This document shows, piece by piece, positions 17,930 to 27,570 of a stretch of 64,000 bases of DNA (the stretch's first letter is position 1; each line of letters starts with the position of its first letter). Below the pieces are notes generated by a model. The model saw nothing but the letters and a program-made list of their open reading frames with translations, was not told the origin of the DNA and ran no database searches. The stretch lies in assembly GCA_009841265.1 (NCBI GenBank), contig VXMB01000007.1, positions 1 through 64,000 of the forward strand, read 5' to 3'. Origin of the DNA: Gemmatimonadota bacterium. Lineage in GTDB: Bacteria; JAAXHH01. The translations under genes and the position numbers were made by a program.

Positions 17930-19129
17930 CTACATGCCTGCTCCCGAGGTGATCAGTTCCATCTTCTTCTTCTGGAGTTCGTCTCCCTTGGTAAACAACT
18001 CCATCTTCCTGGCATCGTCCGTTTCGATACTGGCCAGTCCGACGTAGGTATCGCCGAGTATATCGTGGCCTTCGATACTGTTCGGCTCTAAAGCCAGCAG
18101 CTTGTTCATGCTCTCGACAGCGCCATTGAACGCCGCCGAGGCCGCTTCCACGTTTCCGGCATCCCGGTCGGACAGACCCTTGTTGTAGTAGTAAGTTCCC
18201 AGGTATCGCAGCAGATCCTGGTCCTCCGGGAGGGCGGCGTGTCCCTTTTCCAACGCTTCGATCGCCATACCCAGGTTATCCCTGGAGGCCTGGATGGAAC
18301 TGAGGTCGCGGTACAGCACCTTTTCAGCCGGAAACGCTTCGATCGCCCGCTCGTACGTGGTGATCACGCCGGCCGTGTCGGCGACTTCGGAGTACGCCTG
18401 GCGCATGATGAGGTAGGTGTTGAGATCGACCTCTTCCGACAGTTCGATGATCCTGTCGCAGGCCATGATCGCCTTGTCCCAGGCCTGGGTGTAGTAGTAC
18501 ACGTTGACCAGGCCGTCCCAGGCTTCGAATCTGTCCGGATCCGCTTCGATGAGCGTCTCGAGGGCCATCCTGGAATTTTCATAATCTTCCGAGTTCAGGG
18601 CGGCGTAACCCCAGTACAGGTACCCCTGCTGCTTGGCGGCTTCCAATTCGTCCGCCTCCCTGGCCTCGTTCTTCTTGCCGATGGAGCGCAGTATGTCCTG
18701 GAGCAACGAGGTCGCGTTGACGGAGCGGTCGTAGAATTGGGCGGCGTCCGCGTACTTCTCTTGTTCATAGCTTTGCTGGCCCCTCTGGTAGTTCTGACGG
18801 ATCATGGAGCCCAGGGTGTTCCTGAACTGTTCCTTGTCCTTCTTGTCCAGGTCATTGAAGGTAACCGCTTCCCAGTTCTGGAACATCAGGTCGAAGTTGC
18901 CCTTGCGGTAATGAATGAGCCCGAGGAGATAGTGGGCGTCGTTGTTGCCCGGGTCCTTCTCCAGGGCGGTCTCGAGCAGCGCCATGGCCTTGTCGGTCTG
19001 AGGCGGGATTTCGCGGATGTAGATCTTCGCGGAACGAAGCTCGATTTTCTGCGCGTCTGCGGCGACCGGTATCAACATGGCGAAGCCGAGGGCAAACAAT
19101 ACGCAGACGGCAACCTTTCTTAAAAACAT
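17930..19129 (-). CDS. Secreted tetratricopeptide-repeat protein
   Basis: 399 residues. A Sec signal peptide (MFLRKVAVCVLFALGFAML to about residue 27, cleavage after ADA) precedes multiple TPR-like helical pairs, e.g. NNDAHYLLGLIHYRKGNFD and DRFEAWDGLVNVYYYTQAW. The start at 19129 has AAGGAG 7 nt upstream. It probably acts as a periplasmic scaffold for protein-protein contacts; partners are unknown. It is transcribed towards the SPOR gene, from which it is separated by about 150 bp. Confidence 0.85.
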   Translation of the reverse strand: MFLRKVAVCVLFALGFAMLIPVAADAQKIELRSAKIYIREIPPQTDKAMALLETALEKDPGNNDAHYLLGLIHYRKGNFDLMFQNWEAVTFNDLDKKDKEQFRNTLGSMIRQNYQRGQQSYEQEKYADAAQFYDRSVNATSLLQDILRSIGKKNEAREADELEAAKQQGYLYWGYAALNSEDYENSRMALETLIEADPDRFEAWDGLVNVYYYTQAWDKAIMACDRIIELSEEVDLNTYLIMRQAYSEVADTAGVITTYERAIEAFPAEKVLYRDLSSIQASRDNLGMAIEALEKGHAALPEDQDLLRYLGTYYYNKGLSDRDAGNVEAASAAFNGAVESMNKLLALEPNSIEGHDILGDTYVGLASIETDDARKMELFTKGDELQKKKMELITSGAGM

Positions 19130-19259
19130 TACGGACTCCTTTCGACAGGTACGCCGATGACGCATCTACAGGACCTGTCATGGCTATGCATCTTCATGAT
19201 CGCGTCCGATGGATCCTTTTTAGACAGTCACGTAAAACTAAGTGATTCGCACCGGTCCG

Positions 19260-20606
19260 TCAAGGTGATTCGGGCGCGTCGCGCCGGTAGCTGACCCGGC
19301 CGCCGGCGATGGTCATGGTAACACATCCTTCCAGCGTGCGGCCGGTGAATGGCGAGTTTGCGGATCTTGACCTGAAGGACGCGGGATCCACGGTCCAGGT
19401 TCCATCCGGATCGAAGAGAAAGAGGTCGGCGGGGCCGCCGGATGCCAGGCTGCCTCCTTCTACCCCCAGGATGCCCGCGGGGGATGCGGACAGGACCTTT
19501 ACCGCGTCGCCCAGGGATAGCAGGCCGGGCCTGACCAGCTCGGTATACACGACGGCCAGCATGGTCTCGAGACCCGTTGCGCCGGGCAGCGCTTCCTGGA
19601 ACTCCGTGTTTTTCTCGTCCACGGACCGCGGCGTGTGATCCGAAGCGACGGCGTCGATCGTTCCGTCCGCCAGGCCCGCGCGAAGCGCCTCCACGTCCAC
19701 TTTGCTGCGCAGGGGCGGATTGGTCTTCAGGTGCGTATCGTAGGTTGAAAGGGATTCGTCGGTCAACACCAGGTGGTGGGGACTGGCATCGGCGGTTACC
19801 CGCACGCCCCGCTGCTTCGCCGACCGGATGAGATCCACCGTCACGGCCGTGCTGGCGTGGATGACGTGGATCCGTCCGCCCGTCCACTCGGCCAGCATGA
19901 GGTCCCGGGCGGCGACGGTTTCTTCCGCGATGGAGGGTATGCCCTTCAGGCCCAGCCGTGTGGCGTGGCTTCCCTCGTGCATGTGTCCGCCGGCAGATAG
20001 CGACGGGTCTTCGCAGTGCACGAAAATGGGCAGGTCGAACATCCGGCTGTATTCGAGGGCGCGGCGCAGGATGGCCGGATTCCGGATGGACCGGCCGGCA
20101 TCGGACAGCGCCACGGCGCCGGCCTCGGCCAGTTCGCCGGCCTCGGTCAGACGTTCGCCCCGGCATCCCTCGGTGACCGCGGCGATGGGATGGATCTTCG
20201 CCGCCGCGCCGGCCGCCCTTTCCCGTACGAATTCCACCGTAGGCGCGTCGTCGATGACCGGGTCGGTGTCCGGCATGCACGCCACGGCGGTGACACCGCC
20301 CACGGCGGCGGCGAGCGCGCCGCTCTCAAGAGTCTCCCTGTACTCGAACCCGGGTTCGCAGAGATGGGCGTGCAGATCGACCAGGCCCGGCAGGACGAGC
20401 AGACCGGCCGCATCGATGACCACGGCGCCTTTCGCCTCGTCGTCCGCCGGCCGGTCGATGATCCGCCCGTCGCGCATCCAGAGATCGCCCTGCTCGTCGC
20501 GGCCGGAAGAGGGGTCGACGATGCGTCCGTTGCGGACCACCGCAAGCCCGGCGATTCCAGTTGCGCCGCCGATGGTATCCGGTCCGTCAGGCCGCATCGC
20601 GCTCAC
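19260..20606 (-). CDS. pyrC: Dihydroorotase-like amidohydrolase (PyrC type I) with altered substrate residues
   Basis: 448 residues in the class I dihydroorotase position directly after pyrB, overlapping it by 20 nt (11 nt if the Met at 20597 is used). The metal centre looks intact: H79 and H81 in DLHAHL, D169, H197, H250 and catalytic D323 (ASDHTP). The substrate-carboxylate arginine that normally follows HxHx is C83, and the Asn of the usual MPNT motif is D113 (CMPDTDP). It therefore may be a divergent dihydroorotase or a related cyclic-amide hydrolase. Operon context favours pyrimidine synthesis. Confidence 0.8.
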   Translation of the reverse strand: MSAMRPDGPDTIGGATGIAGLAVVRNGRIVDPSSGRDEQGDLWMRDGRIIDRPADDEAKGAVVIDAAGLLVLPGLVDLHAHLCEPGFEYRETLESGALAAAVGGVTAVACMPDTDPVIDDAPTVEFVRERAAGAAAKIHPIAAVTEGCRGERLTEAGELAEAGAVALSDAGRSIRNPAILRRALEYSRMFDLPIFVHCEDPSLSAGGHMHEGSHATRLGLKGIPSIAEETVAARDLMLAEWTGGRIHVIHASTAVTVDLIRSAKQRGVRVTADASPHHLVLTDESLSTYDTHLKTNPPLRSKVDVEALRAGLADGTIDAVASDHTPRSVDEKNTEFQEALPGATGLETMLAVVYTELVRPGLLSLGDAVKVLSASPAGILGVEGGSLASGGPADLFLFDPDGTWTVDPASFRSRSANSPFTGRTLEGCVTMTIAGGRVSYRRDAPESP

Positions 20607-21543
20607 CTCCGCCGTTGAGGAGATAGAGGACTGCCATGCGCACCGCGACGCCGTTGGTCACCTGGTCCAGAATGACCGATCTCCCGCTGTCCGCCACGCG
20701 GCTGTCGAGTTCTACGCCGCGGTTGATGGGGCCGGGGTGCATGACGATGGCTTCGGGTTTGGCGAGTTCCAGCCGTTCTGGGTCGATGCCGAACAGCCGC
20801 GTGTACTCGCGCTGGGACGGAAAGAAGGCTTCCTGTTGCCGTTCAAGCTGTATCCGCAGAGCGTAGATTACGTCGGCGTCGCGGAGGGCGTCGCCGATCC
20901 GGTAGCTGACCTCCACGCCCATCTCCTCGATGTCGACGGGAATCAGCGTGGGCGGCCCGCATACGACCACGTCGGCGCCCATTTTCCGGAGTCCCCAGAT
21001 ATTGGAGCGTGCCACCCGGCTGTGGGCGATGTCGCCGATGAGCGCCACCTTCAGACCCTCCAGCTGGCCCAGTGCGTCCCGCATGGTGAGGAGGTCCAGC
21101 AGTCCCTGCGTGGGATGTTCGTGGGCGCCGTCGCCCGCGTTGATGACGACCGCGCTCGACAGGCACTGCGAGAGGAAGAGGGGCGCGCCGGCGGCGGCAT
21201 GGCGCACCACCACGCAGTCCACCTGCATGGCTTCGATGTTCCGCGCCGTGTCGCTCAAGGATTCTCCCTTGGACACGCTGCTGCCGGTGGACGCGAAGTT
21301 CAGGGTGTCTGCGGAGAGTTGCTTCTCGGCGAGTTCGAAGGAAAGCCGCGTGCGGGTGCTCGATTCGAAGAAGAGATTTACGACGTTCTTCCCGCGGAGG
21401 GCGGGGACCTTGCGGATGGGCCGCCGGATCACTTCCTTGAAGGAGTCCGCCGTATCCAGGATCAGTCCGACCTCCTCGCGGGAGTAGTCCTCGAGGCCGA
21501 TCAGGTGGCGGTGGCGCAGCGCGCGAAGCCTGTTCTTCGCCAT
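20587..21543 (-). CDS. pyrB: Aspartate carbamoyltransferase catalytic subunit
   Basis: A 318-residue transcarbamylase. The carbamoyl-phosphate site is FESSTRTRLSFE (SxRTR), with HPTQGLLD and GDIAHSRVARSN further on and the C-terminal MHPGPINRGVE of the aspartate domain. It catalyses the first committed step of pyrimidine synthesis. The start shares its A with the TGA of pyrR (TGATG). No pyrI regulatory gene is present, consistent with a non-allosteric bacterial enzyme. Confidence 0.96.
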   Translation of the reverse strand: MAKNRLRALRHRHLIGLEDYSREEVGLILDTADSFKEVIRRPIRKVPALRGKNVVNLFFESSTRTRLSFELAEKQLSADTLNFASTGSSVSKGESLSDTARNIEAMQVDCVVVRHAAAGAPLFLSQCLSSAVVINAGDGAHEHPTQGLLDLLTMRDALGQLEGLKVALIGDIAHSRVARSNIWGLRKMGADVVVCGPPTLIPVDIEEMGVEVSYRIGDALRDADVIYALRIQLERQQEAFFPSQREYTRLFGIDPERLELAKPEAIVMHPGPINRGVELDSRVADSGRSVILDQVTNGVAVRMAVLYLLNGGGERDAA

Positions 21544-22076
21544 CAGGCCACCTCCTCCACCGCGACGTTGTCGTCCCGGTCCAGCTCATGGACGTGGACG
21601 ACGACGGTCCGGCCGGGACCCACTTCGATGGTCTCCCCGATGTAATCCGCCTGGATGGGCAGTTCCCGTCCCTCCCGCTCGATCAGGACGGCGAGTTCGA
21701 TCCGCCTTGCCCGGCCGAAATCCCTCAATTCGTCCAGCGCCGCGCGGATCGTGCGGCCCGTGTAAAGGACGTCGTCCACCAGGATGACGGTGCGCCCCTC
21801 GATGTCGAAGGGGATGTCGGTCGTGCGGACGACGGGGTAGTCCGCGCGGACCTGGAGGTCGTCGCGGTACAGGTTGATGTCCAGCACGCCCACGGGTACG
21901 GCCGTGTCTTCCGCCTCCCGTATGGCCTCGGCCAGCCGCCGCGCCAGCCAGTCGCCGCGTCGCTGGATACCAACGATGGCGATGCCGGAAGCACCCTGGT
22001 TGCGTTCCAGGATCTGGCGGGCGATGCGGGACAGCGCCCGGGCGATGCCTTCCCTGTCGAGGACCTGCTCGCTCAT
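21543..22076 (-). CDS. pyrR: Bifunctional PyrR: pyr regulator / uracil phosphoribosyltransferase
   Basis: 177 residues with the PRPP loop VILVDDVLYTGRTIRAAL and the PyrR-typical VGVLDINLYRDDL segment. PyrR binds pyr mRNA leaders to control attenuation and has weak UPRTase activity. Here it lies inside the operon between a sugar-isomerase-like gene (4-nt overlap) and pyrB (1-nt overlap). There is no untranslated leader in front of pyrB where a PyrR attenuator could fold, so any such control must act upstream or elsewhere. Confidence 0.95.
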   Translation of the reverse strand: MSEQVLDREGIARALSRIARQILERNQGASGIAIVGIQRRGDWLARRLAEAIREAEDTAVPVGVLDINLYRDDLQVRADYPVVRTTDIPFDIEGRTVILVDDVLYTGRTIRAALDELRDFGRARRIELAVLIEREGRELPIQADYIGETIEVGPGRTVVVHVHELDRDDNVAVEEVA

Positions 22077-22945
22077 CCGGCCGCCCCCTCACGAGGCGCG
22101 CCAGTCGCCGCCCCCTCGCCCGCCGCGCTCGCCGCCGACCAGGCCGCCTTCAGCGTCTCCAGGCTCTTCCGGGCGATGTGCTCCGCACCGTGCGAATAGT
22201 CGAACACCTCCACCGATCCGTATCCGTCGTATCCGGTTTCCCGGAGCGCCCGCAGGATGGGGACGAAATCGGTATCTCCGAATCCCGGCCCGTTGCCGGT
22301 GGCGTCGTTGAAGTGGATGTAGGCCGTGATATCCCGGTGTTCGTGGATCGCCGCCGCGACGTCCAGCCCCTGGCACAGGGTCGCCCGGACGTCGATGATC
22401 AGGCGGAAATTGGGATGGTCGATCTCACGGACCATCCGCGCGGCTTCGTCCGGGGTGTTGATGAAGTTGGTCTGGGCGCTGTCCAGGGGCTCGAGGCAGA
22501 TGGTGACCCCGTTTTCCTCCGCCGTGGGCAGGCATTCCTGGTACGCCTGGCGGGTACGGTCCCACGTCGCCTCGTAGGTCTGGTCCGGCAGCACGTTGCG
22601 TTGCTTCGGCGAACCGGCCACCATGACCCGGCCGCCGATGTCGCCGCAGAACCGGATCAGGTCGCAGAGGTACAAGCGGGTGCAGTACCGGATGCCGTCG
22701 TCGGGGTGGTTGAGGTAGAGGCCTTCAGGGCTGAGCAGAAGCCAGTGCAGCCCGGTGATTTCGAGGCCGTATTCCGCCGCGTCGTCGCGTATCGCCTTCC
22801 GGGCGTCGGGACCGACCTCGTTCACCGATCGCGCCACCGTAAAGGGGGCGATTTCCACGCCGTCATATCCGATTTCCGCGGCGGTCTGGAAGATCCGCCG
22901 GAGGGGGACGTCCTGGAACATCTCGTTGCAGAAGGCGAACTTCAT
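22073..22945 (-). CDS. Sugar phosphate isomerase/epimerase-like TIM-barrel protein
   Basis: 290 residues of the xylose isomerase-like AP endonuclease 2 superfamily. It shows KFAFCNEMFQDVPL, GYDGVEIAP, ICLEPLD, RLIIDVRA and YIHFNDATGNGPG, with Glu/Asp/His metal positions at strand ends. I place the start at 22945, where an ATGA overlap couples it to the 1542-residue fusion gene; the longer frame to 23128 is filler. It also overlaps pyrR by 4 nt. The substrate is unknown. Confidence 0.85.
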   Translation of the reverse strand: MKFAFCNEMFQDVPLRRIFQTAAEIGYDGVEIAPFTVARSVNEVGPDARKAIRDDAAEYGLEITGLHWLLLSPEGLYLNHPDDGIRYCTRLYLCDLIRFCGDIGGRVMVAGSPKQRNVLPDQTYEATWDRTRQAYQECLPTAEENGVTICLEPLDSAQTNFINTPDEAARMVREIDHPNFRLIIDVRATLCQGLDVAAAIHEHRDITAYIHFNDATGNGPGFGDTDFVPILRALRETGYDGYGSVEVFDYSHGAEHIARKSLETLKAAWSAASAAGEGAATGAPREGAAG

Positions 22946-25900
22946 ACGGGTTGTCCCGCCTCTTCCATCCTTTCCGTCATTTCCCGGCCGGTCGCGGCGT
23001 AATCGTTCTTGAGATCCTGCGGGAGGGTGCGCCAGACCAGGAAGCGCTTGCGCAGCACGCTCAGGAAGCGCCGGTTGATGCGCTGCCAGGACGCCACGTC
23101 GCCGCTCTCGCGGTGGATGTCCACCCACACGGCGTAGAGGTCTCTTTCATTCTCCGCCGGCGCGGCGCTGAGCGAGACCTTCTGGCTGATGCCCAGGTCG
23201 TAGGGGGCGAGCCAGGTCATCATCGAGATATGGTACATGGGCTGCTCCGTGGCGCCTTCCACGGCTGTAAGCTGGACATTCTCCGTGACGAAGGCGCCCA
23301 GTGAACCCTCCTCGTAGGATTCGAAGACCCGCGTGAGATAGGCGTACATGCCCAGCACCTCGACGCTGCCGATGGTGAAGGGGAAATCGAAGCTCCAGTC
23401 GTCCCCGTCGGGCTCGGGGAACTTCCACTCCCGGCCCACGTCAGGCACGGCCATGTCCGCCGCCTTCTTGGCCGGGTAGGCCGTCGACAGGAACACCGTG
23501 GCCATGACCACGACCACCGACCAGACGGCCGACAGGGAGGAATAGTTCAGCGACAGGCCCGCGAGGATGTCGTAATTCGACAGCACGAGGGTGATGGTCT
23601 GTCCGCCCAGGTAGCCCAGCACGGCGCCCACCGTGGCGAAGACGGAGGACTCGGCCAGGAACAGCGCCGCGATGTGGCTCGGTGCCAGGCCGACCGAGCT
23701 GTAGACGCCGATTTCCCGGAAGCGCTCGTGGACCGCGCCCATCATCGTGTTCAGGACGATCATGGCGGCGACGAGGATGGGAATCAGGAAGTTGCCGAGG
23801 CCCCCGATGGAGGTGGAACCGATGGAACTGTAGACGTTGACCGTGCCGTCCTTCCCCACGAACATGGTCATGGCGACCCGGGACAGGAAGTCCTCGATAT
23901 CGCGGTCGAAGGCGGGGTTCGGCTGTCCGCTTTCGTCCACGAAGTCCGCGATGGCGACCGAATACATCTTCCCGTCGAGGTCCATGACCGTCTCGTAGGG
24001 CAGGATCATGACGTTGTTGGACTCGAGATGGATGAAGGCCTCCGGCGGCGACTCGGCCTGCAGCCGGGGGTCTTCGCCGATACGCTGCGCGATCTTGCCC
24101 TTTTCCTGGACCAGGTCGACCGGCGTGAGCTTCTCGTCGTCCAGGTCCTTGAGCTGGTTGAACCGTCTTGAATCGATCACGCCGACGACCTGCAGCCGCA
24201 TGCCGAACATGTCGATGTAGGCGGAACCGGCGTCTTCGGGACTGATGCCCACCACCGCGGCCACGTCGTCGGGCAGGATGGCCGCGTCCCGTTCCCCGGG
24301 CTCGAACCACCTGCCGCCGAGGAGGTATTCGTCGAGGCGGGTCGCCCTGGGCTCGTCCGGGGTCAGGCCCAGAATGCTGTTCACGTAGCTTTCATGGGAA
24401 GACCGGGGCGACGAGAAAGAGAAGAACCCCTTTTCGCCCTTGACCTGGGACATGTACCAGGCCCGCGGAATCAGCGTGGCCTTGTCCTCGAAGGTGCTCT
24501 TGAGATAGTCGTAGACGGAGGGCTGCAATCCTTTCCAGTTACGGTCCCGGACCAGCGTTCCCTCGTAGGTCGGTTCGTTGTACCGCTCCAGCTTGTAGTA
24601 CCTGAGGGACGTGGTGATGGACGTGAAGGACAGCACGGTGAAGGTCAGCAAGGTGATGGTCGCCGCCGTGAGGGCCGTGCGAACTTTACGTTTCCTCAGG
24701 TTGGAAACACCCAGCGAAAGGGCGACGGCCGTGGCGCTCAACCGGCCGATGTCGGCCTCGTGCATGCCGGTCTGCGCCCGCTTGATCTTCTGCACTTCCT
24801 GGTTGAACTTGGACAGGACGATGATCAGCACGGTCGTACCCAGCGCGAAGATGACGAAAGCCAGGAAGATCACGTAGGGCGACGTGCTGAGCTTGAAGGC
24901 GGGATGCACCTGCTGCAGCACGAGGAAGACTGCGATGAAGAAGGTGGCGAACCCGAAGATCCGCTTGTTGATCGTCGGAAACCCGAAGACCAGGCGCTCC
25001 ATGAAGAAGGAGAAGGGGATGAGCAGGATGAAATAGAAGATCACGCCCTTGACCGTGTCGTCCGCCGTGGACTTGACCTCCGGGTATCCCCGCGCTTCGA
25101 GACCCCAGGCTTCCCGAGACTTGGAAATGAAGGCGTCGTATTCCCGGTTCGCCAGGTGCTCCTCCGCCTCGAGGAGCGTGACGCGCGCCTGTTCGTGGAG
25201 TTGCTCGATGCGCTGGTTCTCCACGCCGAAGCGGGCGAGTTGCTTGAGCCTTACGTCATCCACGACCCACATGTCCCGCGTGCCCTGGTAGGACGGATTC
25301 ACGATGAGGCCCATATCGACCGGGTAGCCCTGGCCCTGGGCCTCTTCCAGAAGTTCCAGGGTCACCTCGTTCGGTTCGACGGGATCCTTCAGGAAGGTAT
25401 CCGGCGCGTTGGTCAGCAGGTACTTGACGCCGAAGAGGCTGGTACTCATGAGCAGCTTGACGCGCTGGCCCGGTTTGGCAAAGACGACCGCCGCGGGTAT
25501 GGTGCGGCCCTCCGAGCCGCTTTGCTTTTCTATGTAGCTGTGGCCGTACCACTGGGGTTCGGCGTCGTTTTGCGCCAGGACGGTCAACTGGTCCAGCGCC
25601 GTGAGGTACCGGGAGTCGATGATCTCGTACACGTCCAGGGCTTCGGCCCGGAACACGATCTGCAGGGTGGTGTTTTCATTCGCGCCGCTCGCGGCGTCCA
25701 GCGGGAAGGTCTTGTCGCCCTCCTGGCCCAGGTCGGGCGCGTAGATGATTTCGCCATCCTCGTCCAGCGCGTACGTCCGCAACTTGATCGGCCCTTTCTG
25801 CTGTTTCAACGGACGGAATTCGAAGCGTCCCAGGGAATCGGCCTTGGTGATGAGGATGCCGCGCACGCCTGTATTGGTCAGCCCCTTGTAATAGGTGACC

Positions 25901-27570
25901 AGCGCGCCGGGGATGGGCTTCTTGGGCACGAAGAAGTTGACGTCCCGGTCGAACTCGTAGACCGTGCCCGACAAGTCGTGTGCCGTGTCCTGGATCTTGA
26001 GCTTAGTCTCTTCGAAGAGCTCGCCGTCGGTGGTGGCCCGGGCGAGCATGACCGCGAGCGACCGCGCCTGCTCGGTGACATTGGCGATGTTGACCGATTC
26101 GAAGCGGTCGTTGGGCGTGTCCACCAGTCCCCGCGTCCCGTTCGGCGTGACGAAGGACATGCCCTTCTTGCCCATGTAGGTGACGGCCTCGCTGTCCAGT
26201 CCGATCTTGACGGGCATGAAGTCCTTCCAGGTCCGCTGCGGCGGCACGATGGCGTTGACATACCGGGCTGAATCGGCGCCGGCGCCGAAGGCTTCCTGGA
26301 TATAGCTTGCGAATTTCCGTGAATAGGGGGCGAAGATGTTTTTGATGTAGTGGTTGGTCGCCCAGGCGGCGTTGTCGAAGGTGCCGAAGGCGAAGCTGCC
26401 GACGCGGGACTCGTGGCTGGAGAGGTCGATGCCGAAGAACATGTCGAAATCGATCTTGTCCGCCTCGGGGATCCTCGACATGAAGTAACCACTCGCCCGG
26501 CCGTGCCGGTACAGCCAGTTGTGCGCCCCTTCCAGGCCGATGAAGTGGGCGGAAGTGGCCAGGATGACCACGGAGTACTTCGGGTTATAGCGCTTGACCG
26601 CCCGGGCGACCTCGAGCAGCGCGGCGACGCCCGAGGCGCTTTCGGCTCCGGGCGCGACGCCCGGGACCACCGACATGGCGTCGTAGAAGGACGAAATGAC
26701 GATCGTGTAGTCTTTCCACTTCGTGCGGGTCTCGTCCCTGGCGTTCGGCATTTCCTCGTCGAGGCCGGGTATCCACCCGAAGATGTTCTTCCCTTCCACC
26801 TCCTCCCAGTCCATGCGGGCCTGGACGTTCACGTGGTTCGTACCTGGTTCGGCCAGGGCCATCAGGCCAGGCGCGTGCGTCTTATCGACCCAGTAACGGG
26901 GCACGTTGAGCGGAAGCCCCATGAATTTGAGTTCCGCCTCACTCCGGGTCACCCGCCCGTTGTCGAAGAAGATGACCGCACTGGCGCCGAGCATCCGGGC
27001 ATTGATGAAACGGTCCTGGGAGTCGAAGTCCATGAGCACGACGCTGCCCTGCATCTCGTACCCGTTGAAGTCGGCGAATTCCCCCTTGCCGCCATAGACG
27101 ATCGGACCTGAAATACCCTCGCCGGGCGTGGTGGGCGTGCGCACGTGGTTGGGCCAGAGGGCATGGAGGGGGATCTCCTCGCCCGTCTCCATCACCGTCA
27201 GTTTCGATCCCTTGTCGATGGGCACCGTAACCGGGAACGTCTCGGTACGGATGTCCTGCAGGCCGATCTCTTCGAACTGATCCCGTACGTACGCGTAGGC
27301 CGAATCGGCGCCGGCGTAGCCCACCACACGGGAAGGATGGGAGGACAGGGTACGCACCGTGTTTTCGATCGACTCCGCGCTGACCGACTCCAGGGCTTCC
27401 TCGAGGTCGCGGTCGTGGCCCAGGAAAGGCTGAACCTCCTGAGGTTCCGGCAGCGAGATCAGCTTCATCAGGATATTTTCGGTAATATCCTCGGGATGGA
27501 AGATGGTGACCGAGGACAGCATCAGCACCGCGATGGTGATGCCTATGCCCGTTTTTATCTTCGACCACAT
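22942..27570 (-). CDS. Giant fusion: degenerate M28 peptidase-like domain plus FtsX-like permease
   Basis: 1542 residues. After an N-terminal membrane segment, residues 60-500 form an M28-type domain with an inserted PA domain (about 110-250, GPIVYGGKGEFADFNGY). Metal positions are mostly lost: the usual His is F295 (SFYDA), the Asp region reads GAESASG (308-314), the Glu pair is A341-H342, and the last His is D484; only D382 looks retained. Beta-rich and helical regions follow, then membrane segments at about 842-860, 868-888, 898-918 and 964-984, an extracytoplasmic domain, three FtsX segments and a C-terminal soluble domain. No ATPase gene is adjacent. It is probably a non-enzymatic envelope complex component (inference). 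Confidence 0.8.
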   Translation of the reverse strand: MWSKIKTGIGITIAVLMLSSVTIFHPEDITENILMKLISLPEPQEVQPFLGHDRDLEEALESVSAESIENTVRTLSSHPSRVVGYAGADSAYAYVRDQFEEIGLQDIRTETFPVTVPIDKGSKLTVMETGEEIPLHALWPNHVRTPTTPGEGISGPIVYGGKGEFADFNGYEMQGSVVLMDFDSQDRFINARMLGASAVIFFDNGRVTRSEAELKFMGLPLNVPRYWVDKTHAPGLMALAEPGTNHVNVQARMDWEEVEGKNIFGWIPGLDEEMPNARDETRTKWKDYTIVISSFYDAMSVVPGVAPGAESASGVAALLEVARAVKRYNPKYSVVILATSAHFIGLEGAHNWLYRHGRASGYFMSRIPEADKIDFDMFFGIDLSSHESRVGSFAFGTFDNAAWATNHYIKNIFAPYSRKFASYIQEAFGAGADSARYVNAIVPPQRTWKDFMPVKIGLDSEAVTYMGKKGMSFVTPNGTRGLVDTPNDRFESVNIANVTEQARSLAVMLARATTDGELFEETKLKIQDTAHDLSGTVYEFDRDVNFFVPKKPIPGALVTYYKGLTNTGVRGILITKADSLGRFEFRPLKQQKGPIKLRTYALDEDGEIIYAPDLGQEGDKTFPLDAASGANENTTLQIVFRAEALDVYEIIDSRYLTALDQLTVLAQNDAEPQWYGHSYIEKQSGSEGRTIPAAVVFAKPGQRVKLLMSTSLFGVKYLLTNAPDTFLKDPVEPNEVTLELLEEAQGQGYPVDMGLIVNPSYQGTRDMWVVDDVRLKQLARFGVENQRIEQLHEQARVTLLEAEEHLANREYDAFISKSREAWGLEARGYPEVKSTADDTVKGVIFYFILLIPFSFFMERLVFGFPTINKRIFGFATFFIAVFLVLQQVHPAFKLSTSPYVIFLAFVIFALGTTVLIIVLSKFNQEVQKIKRAQTGMHEADIGRLSATAVALSLGVSNLRKRKVRTALTAATITLLTFTVLSFTSITTSLRYYKLERYNEPTYEGTLVRDRNWKGLQPSVYDYLKSTFEDKATLIPRAWYMSQVKGEKGFFSFSSPRSSHESYVNSILGLTPDEPRATRLDEYLLGGRWFEPGERDAAILPDDVAAVVGISPEDAGSAYIDMFGMRLQVVGVIDSRRFNQLKDLDDEKLTPVDLVQEKGKIAQRIGEDPRLQAESPPEAFIHLESNNVMILPYETVMDLDGKMYSVAIADFVDESGQPNPAFDRDIEDFLSRVAMTMFVGKDGTVNVYSSIGSTSIGGLGNFLIPILVAAMIVLNTMMGAVHERFREIGVYSSVGLAPSHIAALFLAESSVFATVGAVLGYLGGQTITLVLSNYDILAGLSLNYSSLSAVWSVVVVMATVFLSTAYPAKKAADMAVPDVGREWKFPEPDGDDWSFDFPFTIGSVEVLGMYAYLTRVFESYEEGSLGAFVTENVQLTAVEGATEQPMYHISMMTWLAPYDLGISQKVSLSAAPAENERDLYAVWVDIHRESGDVASWQRINRRFLSVLRKRFLVWRTLPQDLKNDYAATGREMTERMEEAGQPV

